DNA from: Elusimicrobiota bacterium
GTDB lineage: Bacteria > Elusimicrobiota > Elusimicrobia > UBA1565 > UBA9628
Assembly (NCBI GenBank): GCA_016182905.1
Contig: JACPFR010000009.1
Span: 163,382-227,381, forward strand
Length of the DNA: 64,000 bases
Direction: 5' to 3'
How positions within the stretch are numbered: position 1 is the stretch's first letter; every line of letters starts with the position of its first letter. The notes beneath the pieces were generated by a model that was not told the DNA's origin, searched no databases, and saw nothing but the letters and a program-made list of their open reading frames with translations. Of this stretch, positions 59,645 to 64,000 are shown in pieces. The position numbers and the translations under genes were made by a program.

Positions 59645-61106
59645 TTGCCCCTTCATATGGATACCTACCTTTGATCTCAACATCAATTCGGTGTTCCCCC
59701 TTCTCGCCAAAAGGGAACGATTTGCTTCGCCCGATGATGCCGGGTCCGATTAACGCCAAATATCTGCTTGCACCTGAGAGTGAACCCCAAAAGCCAAACA
59801 TCTCCTTTGGAGAAAGATTGTTTTGTGCTTGCTTTCTAACCCGAGTCAACATTTCCTGGGCAACCGCCCGACTAACATTATTTTTCTTCTCTTCAAATCG
59901 ACGAGTTCCCTTTCCGGACTGAGAATACATCTGAATATGGATGCTAACCTCGTTTCCTCTGGATTCCGGTCCGGAGCTCCGGTCCGCGAAATCCGCTTTC
60001 CCTTTCTCATATTTCTCCTGATCCTTGCTTACCTTCCAATCAACCCAAGCACTGAAAGTGGCATCGCCAACGAGAACGATCCCAGTTGCAGCAAGTGCAA
60101 TTTTCCCGACGACAGGAAAACGCGATGCCCTTAGGCCTTTCACAATATACTTCTGTGTCTCAGGATTTACGGCGGCCTTTTCCGCTCGGTCAAGCACGGC
60201 CGGGCCGGGATTGGCGGCATTAATGATATGGGAATCGGACGCCCGCTCGACGGACGGGGTCGATGGTGATTGATCCGCATCACCGGCCAGAAAGATCGCA
60301 GTTGCGATGCCCTTGGCATCGGTTCGAAGCGTGGCCGTATATTGCGGATCTTGTCCGAGGGTAAGAGTCAATTCATGCCCATCGAGTCTGACTCCGGGTT
60401 GACCCTCGATATCGGTGCAGGTAAGACGCAAGCTCAGCGTAAACGAATCTTCATCGACTGTTTCCGGAATCGAGACCGGGCTAAACTTGCACTCGGGCAT
60501 AGCCGGCGCATTCGACAAGACGACGGAGGCCGTTGCCGTCAGCGATTTTCGGACAGTCGCCTGCGCCTCGAGGTCGATCTTCTCGTCCGTCTTTGCCTCA
60601 ACATCGGATTCCGCTGCTTCAAAGGATTCGGTGCTCATGGCGCGGACTTCGGCGTCCAATTCGTTCTGCGCGCTGTCGGACTTTCCTCTCACGGCCTTCG
60701 TGTCCCCGGTCTTGACCGTCCTGACCCCACGATCCCGGCGAACGATCGCGGCGATCGTCGCCTTGCCCGCCGCGTTCGTCCTGGCTTCCGGCTTGCCCTT
60801 GAATCGAAGCAAGGTCGCAGGCGTCGCCTTGAAGCCGACGAGGATGCCCTCCTTAGAGGCCTCTCCTTCGCTGAGAGTCACGAACGCCGTCAAGGTCACC
60901 TCATCGCCCGGAGCAACGGCCAAGGGCGTGGCCTCAAGGGTCAGATTACTGAGCGTGGGAGGCTCTTTGGGTTTCGGCTGCACTTTCGGGAGTTCGCGGG
61001 CCTCGGTACGGCTGCGCGTCGCCGCCGGCGAGGTCTTCGATTTCGAGAACGCTGTCCCAATCTTTCGGAACAACGCGGGAATGCCTTGGAATACGACGGT
61101 CTTCAC
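59637..61106 (-). CDS. Ig-like-domain protein with internal membrane segment, function unknown
   Basis: 489 residues, GTG start, no obvious signal peptide. Two bacterial Ig-like domains of the invasin type (about 55-130: VTLTAFVTLSEGEASKEG, TNAAGKATIAAIV; about 200-275: DGHELTLTLGQDPQYTATL, TDAKGIATAIFLAG), a hydrophobic segment (about 340-358, FPVVGKIALAATGIVLVG), then a basic helical part and a C-terminal domain (NEVSIHIQMYSQSGKGTRR, KEMFGFWGSLSGASRYLALI, EHRIDVEIKGRYPYEG). GC content falls in the 3' half. Confidence 0.6.
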   Translation of the reverse strand: MKTVVFQGIPALFRKIGTAFSKSKTSPAATRSRTEARELPKVQPKPKEPPTLSNLTLEATPLAVAPGDEVTLTAFVTLSEGEASKEGILVGFKATPATLLRFKGKPEARTNAAGKATIAAIVRRDRGVRTVKTGDTKAVRGKSDSAQNELDAEVRAMSTESFEAAESDVEAKTDEKIDLEAQATVRKSLTATASVVLSNAPAMPECKFSPVSIPETVDEDSFTLSLRLTCTDIEGQPGVRLDGHELTLTLGQDPQYTATLRTDAKGIATAIFLAGDADQSPSTPSVERASDSHIINAANPGPAVLDRAEKAAVNPETQKYIVKGLRASRFPVVGKIALAATGIVLVGDATFSAWVDWKVSKDQEKYEKGKADFADRSSGPESRGNEVSIHIQMYSQSGKGTRRFEEKKNNVSRAVAQEMLTRVRKQAQNNLSPKEMFGFWGSLSGASRYLALIGPGIIGRSKSFPFGEKGEHRIDVEIKGRYPYEGANE

Positions 61107-61163
61107 GAGCGGAACAATAGCTTCGCCGAGAGCGCGGCCGAGTTCCCCGGCGCCGCTGGAATC

Positions 61164-62639
61164 TTATGCGGTCCCTCCCGAGTAAGACGACGAACCGCCG
61201 CAGTTCTGCACGCAGACGCCGTTCGGGACGCGCGGCGGCGGAGGCAGGCTGGGGATGTTCCAGGCTCCAAGGCCGGCTTCCGTCAACGCGCCGGAACGAG
61301 TCCGACTCAGGACGGCGGCGGTACCGGCGTCCTCGATGACTTCAGTCTGGGAGATTCCCGTCGCTTCCGATTCGGGGGTATTAAGCCAGTGCGCGAGCAC
61401 AGGCGCCGGTATGGCAACCGGCCATCGGCCTTCCTCTGTATCGGCCGGGCGCAGGACGAGCAAGCCCGCGACTCCACCCGCCTCGTTGAGGACCGGACCT
61501 CCCGTCAACTCGGGCGAAATCGCGGCGTCGGTCTGGAAGCTGCTCTCCCCGGTTTTGGTGACGAGGCCGGAGGTCTTGGTCCACAGTCCCGCGACCGTCG
61601 TATGGCCGAGCACGGTGACGAGTTCGTCTTTCTCGGGAGCGGCCTCCGCCAAGGCGAGTCCCGGACGAGACTGATCCTCGGAAAAAGCGAGAACCGCCAA
61701 ACGGAGGTACGGTTGGCGGCGGATGACGACGGCCTTTATCTCGACTGGCCGGGTGCTTCCGGAATAGGCGAAGAGGAACGGGCGGTCGGTGTCGGCGACT
61801 ACGGAGGCATCGGTGAGAAGAACAGGCCCGGACTTCGTCTGGAGCAAAGTCCCGGCGGCGCGATGATCCTTCCACGCCACGACGAAAACGCTCTCCTCAG
61901 GCCGGCTTGCGACTGAACGTGCCGCCTGAACCAGACCCGATTCCATCGCGCGGTGATGGGCGGCAAGTTCTTCATAGATTGAGGCACGGGCACAATAGAG
62001 CCTGGCGCGCACGGCGCCGTCCGCCTTTTCCGAGGCGAGCGCCAAGGTCAACTTGCGGGCCCGGGCGCGCTTCTTCTCATAATCGGCCGGCGCAAGCCTC
62101 GTCTTGGCCGAGGCTTGGTCAAGCGCCTGAGCCGCGGTTTTGCCGGCCGCGGTTGGTCCCAATAAGGAAACCAGCCAAGGTGAAGCTTCCCCGGCTGCAG
62201 TGGAGAACAGCCCATCCTGGTTGGACAGAAGCGACGCTCGTTTCTCGGAGGGAACGCAGGACGACTCCTGAAAGCGCCCGGCCCAGGTGTAGTCGGCGAC
62301 CGCCAAAGTGCGGTAGAGCGCGTCGAGGCCCGATGATCGATCCCGGAAAAAGGGCTTTAACTCCGGGGACATGCGCGGCTCGAGACGGGCGAGGGTCTCC
62401 TTGGCTTGTTCTTCGTCGCGGAAGGACTCTAGCCCATCGGACAGGAGAAGAAGATCGGACTGAAGGGAGGCCAGCCCCTTCGCGTCTCCGGAGCCGTCGT
62501 TCGCAGATTCGACCGCTTTGGCGTCTGGGGTCAGCGCGTATGTCGAAAGTAGATACCAGAGAGGATCGGTCGTGGTCTCAGCCCGGAGCGGAATCGACGC
62601 AGCAAGAAGGAGCGCCAACACCGCCTGGAGCCTCTTCAT
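61164..62639 (-). CDS. Secreted trypsin-like pseudoprotease
   Basis: 491 residues: signal peptide (about 1-20), a helical domain (about 25-235) and a chymotrypsin-fold domain (about 240-425). The places of the catalytic triad can be found but not the residues: VLLTDASVVAD where relatives have a TAAHVV-like His, LRLAVLAF in place of DLAVL, and ELTGGPVLNEAGGVAGLLV in place of NSGGPL. It is probably not a protease. A tail with PPPPRVPNGVCVQNCGGSSS follows. Possibly a peptide-binding envelope protein. Confidence 0.65.
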   Translation of the reverse strand: MKRLQAVLALLLAASIPLRAETTTDPLWYLLSTYALTPDAKAVESANDGSGDAKGLASLQSDLLLLSDGLESFRDEEQAKETLARLEPRMSPELKPFFRDRSSGLDALYRTLAVADYTWAGRFQESSCVPSEKRASLLSNQDGLFSTAAGEASPWLVSLLGPTAAGKTAAQALDQASAKTRLAPADYEKKRARARKLTLALASEKADGAVRARLYCARASIYEELAAHHRAMESGLVQAARSVASRPEESVFVVAWKDHRAAGTLLQTKSGPVLLTDASVVADTDRPFLFAYSGSTRPVEIKAVVIRRQPYLRLAVLAFSEDQSRPGLALAEAAPEKDELVTVLGHTTVAGLWTKTSGLVTKTGESSFQTDAAISPELTGGPVLNEAGGVAGLLVLRPADTEEGRWPVAIPAPVLAHWLNTPESEATGISQTEVIEDAGTAAVLSRTRSGALTEAGLGAWNIPSLPPPPRVPNGVCVQNCGGSSSYSGGTA

Positions 62640-62654
62640 GGGCGCGGCCCCGCG

Positions 62655-63368
62655 TCAGTCGCGGAGCTCGAAGACCATCGTCGTCGAGCCGCAGTCGATC
62701 ATGTCGCCTTCCTTCAGGACGACGGAGCCGGCGACCTTCGCGCCGTTGACGACCGGGTAGCCCTCGGTGACGGCGACGAGCATGTAGCCCTCGGGCTTGC
62801 GGTGCACGGAGGCCGCGACCTCGGGGGCCGAGCCGAACAGGCCCGAGCCTTTGATCTGGACCTGCACGCGGTCGGACTTGCCGATGTAGGTGGACATCCC
62901 CTTGAGTTCGTACTCGCCCGCGTCCACGGCGCCCTTGATGACGCGCAGCCACGCGGACCTCTCCGCGCCGGCGGGCTTGGCCGCGGCGGAGGAGGCGGCG
63001 ACCAGCTCCGCCTGCTTCTGCGGGGTGAGGACCATCGTCGCGTCGGAGGAAGGGCTCGGCGCGCCGGCATCGGCCACCTCGGCCTCGTTCAGGAAGACGA
63101 CCGCGTGCTTGGCCAGGCCCACGACGTCGTTGTGATGCAGGCCGGACTTCTTGATGCGCTTCTCGTTGACGAAGGTCCCGTTGGTGGACTCGAGGTCCTC
63201 GACGTAGTAGCCGCCGCCTTCCATCGTGAGCTTGCAGTGATGGCCCGAGATCGCCGGGTTGTCGATGACGATGTCGTTGTCGGGCTTCCGGCCGATGGAG
63301 ACGGACTCCTTCTCCATGGCGACTTCCTTAATGACGGCCGCGTTGAACTTCAGCAGCAGCTTCGGCAT
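62655..63368 (-). CDS. Protein with two FHA domains
   Basis: 237 residues, cytosolic. The first FHA domain (about 1-95) is canonical: SIGRKPDNDIVIDNPAISGHH and LESTNGTFVNEKRI hold the Arg, Ser, His and Asn that bind phosphothreonine. A Ser/Ala linker with DATMVLTP (a possible phosphorylated Thr) leads to a second, degenerate FHA-like domain (about 145-235: YIGKSDRVQVQIKG, VVNGAKVAGSVVLKEGDMIDCG). It probably reads phosphorylation made by the Ser/Thr kinases. It follows the PP2C gene by 23 nt. Confidence 0.88.
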   Translation of the reverse strand: MPKLLLKFNAAVIKEVAMEKESVSIGRKPDNDIVIDNPAISGHHCKLTMEGGGYYVEDLESTNGTFVNEKRIKKSGLHHNDVVGLAKHAVVFLNEAEVADAGAPSPSSDATMVLTPQKQAELVAASSAAAKPAGAERSAWLRVIKGAVDAGEYELKGMSTYIGKSDRVQVQIKGSGLFGSAPEVAASVHRKPEGYMLVAVTEGYPVVNGAKVAGSVVLKEGDMIDCGSTTMVFELRD

Positions 63369-63391
63369 CAATATCTCCCTTTCGTGAAAGC

Positions 63392-64000
63392 TCAGCGCCC
63401 GAACAGGCGCGACACCAGATTCTTGACCGCGCCGCCACCGCCCTCGGCGGGGACTTTGGCGACCACGACCGCGATGTTGTCCACGCCGCCCGCGGCCCGG
63501 GACTTGGCGATCAGCGTCTCGACGATCTTCTGCGGGTCCTGCGACTCGGCGATCACCGCGGCGACGTCCGCGTCGACGACCATCTTGGAGAGGCCGTCCG
63601 TCGCGAGCAGCACGACGTCCCCCGGCAGCAGCGGGTGGTCCGCGACGTCGACCTGCACGCCCTTCTCCGCGCCGAGGGCCCGGGTCAGGATGTTCTGCTG
63701 CGGCGAGCGCGCCGCCTGGTCGGCCGTGATCTGGCCGCGCTTGACCTGCTCGCCGACGAGCGAATGGTCCTCGGTGAGCTGGGTCAGCTCGCCCCGTCGC
63801 CAGAGGTAGAGGCGGCTGTCGCCGACGTGGGCGACGGTCAAGGATTTGGCGTCGACGACGGCGGCCACGACTGTCGTGCCCATGCCCGCGTCCTTCGGGA
63901 AGGCGCGGCCCTTCTCGTAGATCATCTCGTTGGCGGACTTCACGAAGAACTCGAGCTGGCGGGAGCGCGGGGTCAGCCCCGGGGTGCCCCCCTCCGGGAT
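63392..64000 (-). CDS. PP2C-family Ser/Thr phosphatase, 5' end outside the window
   Basis: The frame is open to base 64000, so the N-terminal part is beyond the window; 202 residues are visible. GMGTTVVAAVVD, VAHVGDSRLYLWR, LTEDHSLVGEQV, LLATDGLSKMV and GGVDNIAVVV are the PP2C (Stp1-like) motifs with metal-binding Asp residues. It would dephosphorylate proteins marked by kinases such as those at 7679-15649. It precedes the FHA gene in the same operon. Confidence 0.93.
   Translation of the reverse strand: MPEGGTPGLTPRSRQLEFFVKSANEMIYEKGRAFPKDAGMGTTVVAAVVDAKSLTVAHVGDSRLYLWRRGELTQLTEDHSLVGEQVKRGQITADQAARSPQQNILTRALGAEKGVQVDVADHPLLPGDVVLLATDGLSKMVVDADVAAVIAESQDPQKIVETLIAKSRAAGGVDNIAVVVAKVPAEGGGGAVKNLVSRLFGR

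Overview
This is GC-rich chromosomal DNA, densely coding and mostly on the minus strand, from a diderm (Gram-negative type) bacterium. It encodes outer-membrane barrels, periplasmic SurA/PpiC chaperones, lipoproteins, a class A PBP, MotAB and a 2-oxoacid:ferredoxin oxidoreductase. The style (tandem TPR-Ser/Thr kinases, pseudopilin-like modules, secreted proteins with long Ala/Pro-rich stretches) fits Elusimicrobiota best, but I have no marker gene to prove it. There is no phage, transposase, CRISPR array or rRNA/tRNA gene; the only stable RNA gene seen is tmRNA.

Layout. 1-6003: end of a pseudopilin-like gene, then a minus-strand operon of two GGDEF proteins, SppA, a YIP1-like protein, NnrE and a cyclophilin lipoprotein, starting directly behind tmRNA (6009-6366). 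6414-15649: an amidase and three tandem TPR/transmembrane/Ser-Thr kinase genes, two with damage at the catalytic loop. 15726-23732: a small secreted protein, the PpiC-SurA-PdxA cluster, Mfd and HemC. 23897-30075: alanine racemase, PBP1A, a beta-CASP nuclease and a FAD glycerol-3-phosphate dehydrogenase. 30072-33500: two lipoproteins with MnmA and cysteine desulfurase between them. 33497-39797: MotB, MotA, FlbD, a 798-residue coiled-coil protein and a FliF(C-terminal)-FliG-TPR fusion. 40003-41822: a PorV-like/TPR outer-membrane protein behind a cyclic-di-GMP-I riboswitch. 41937-49112: M48 protease, transporter, CBS/DUF2383 protein, envelope proteins and a GmhB-like HAD protein. 49242-58466: aromatic amino acid genes (chorismate mutase, aminotransferase, TyrA, PheA) facing a DAHP synthase that ends an OFOR-SucCD operon. 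58509-62639: secreted or surface proteins of unknown role, partly with atypical composition. 62655-64000: FHA protein and PP2C phosphatase.

How it fits together. The most unusual system is a possible minimal rotary motor: stator (MotA/MotB), a one-membrane-span FliF fragment fused directly to FliG and TPRs, a long coiled-coil protein and FlbD, with no export apparatus, rod, hook or filament genes in the window. Just upstream on the same strand a c-di-GMP riboswitch precedes an outer-membrane/TPR protein, and two diguanylate cyclases lie elsewhere in the window, so envelope motility or adhesion may be tied to c-di-GMP. Ser/Thr phosphorylation is the second theme (three kinases, FHA, PP2C).

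Transcription. Many first genes of transcription units have a sigma70-like -10 box (TACACT, TAGAAT, TATCCT and similar) ending only 6-9 nt before the start codon, whereas many internal operon genes have AGGAG/GGAG sites or overlapping stop/start codons. This suggests widespread leaderless mRNA. The OFOR operon has an FNR/CRP-type palindrome at about -42.
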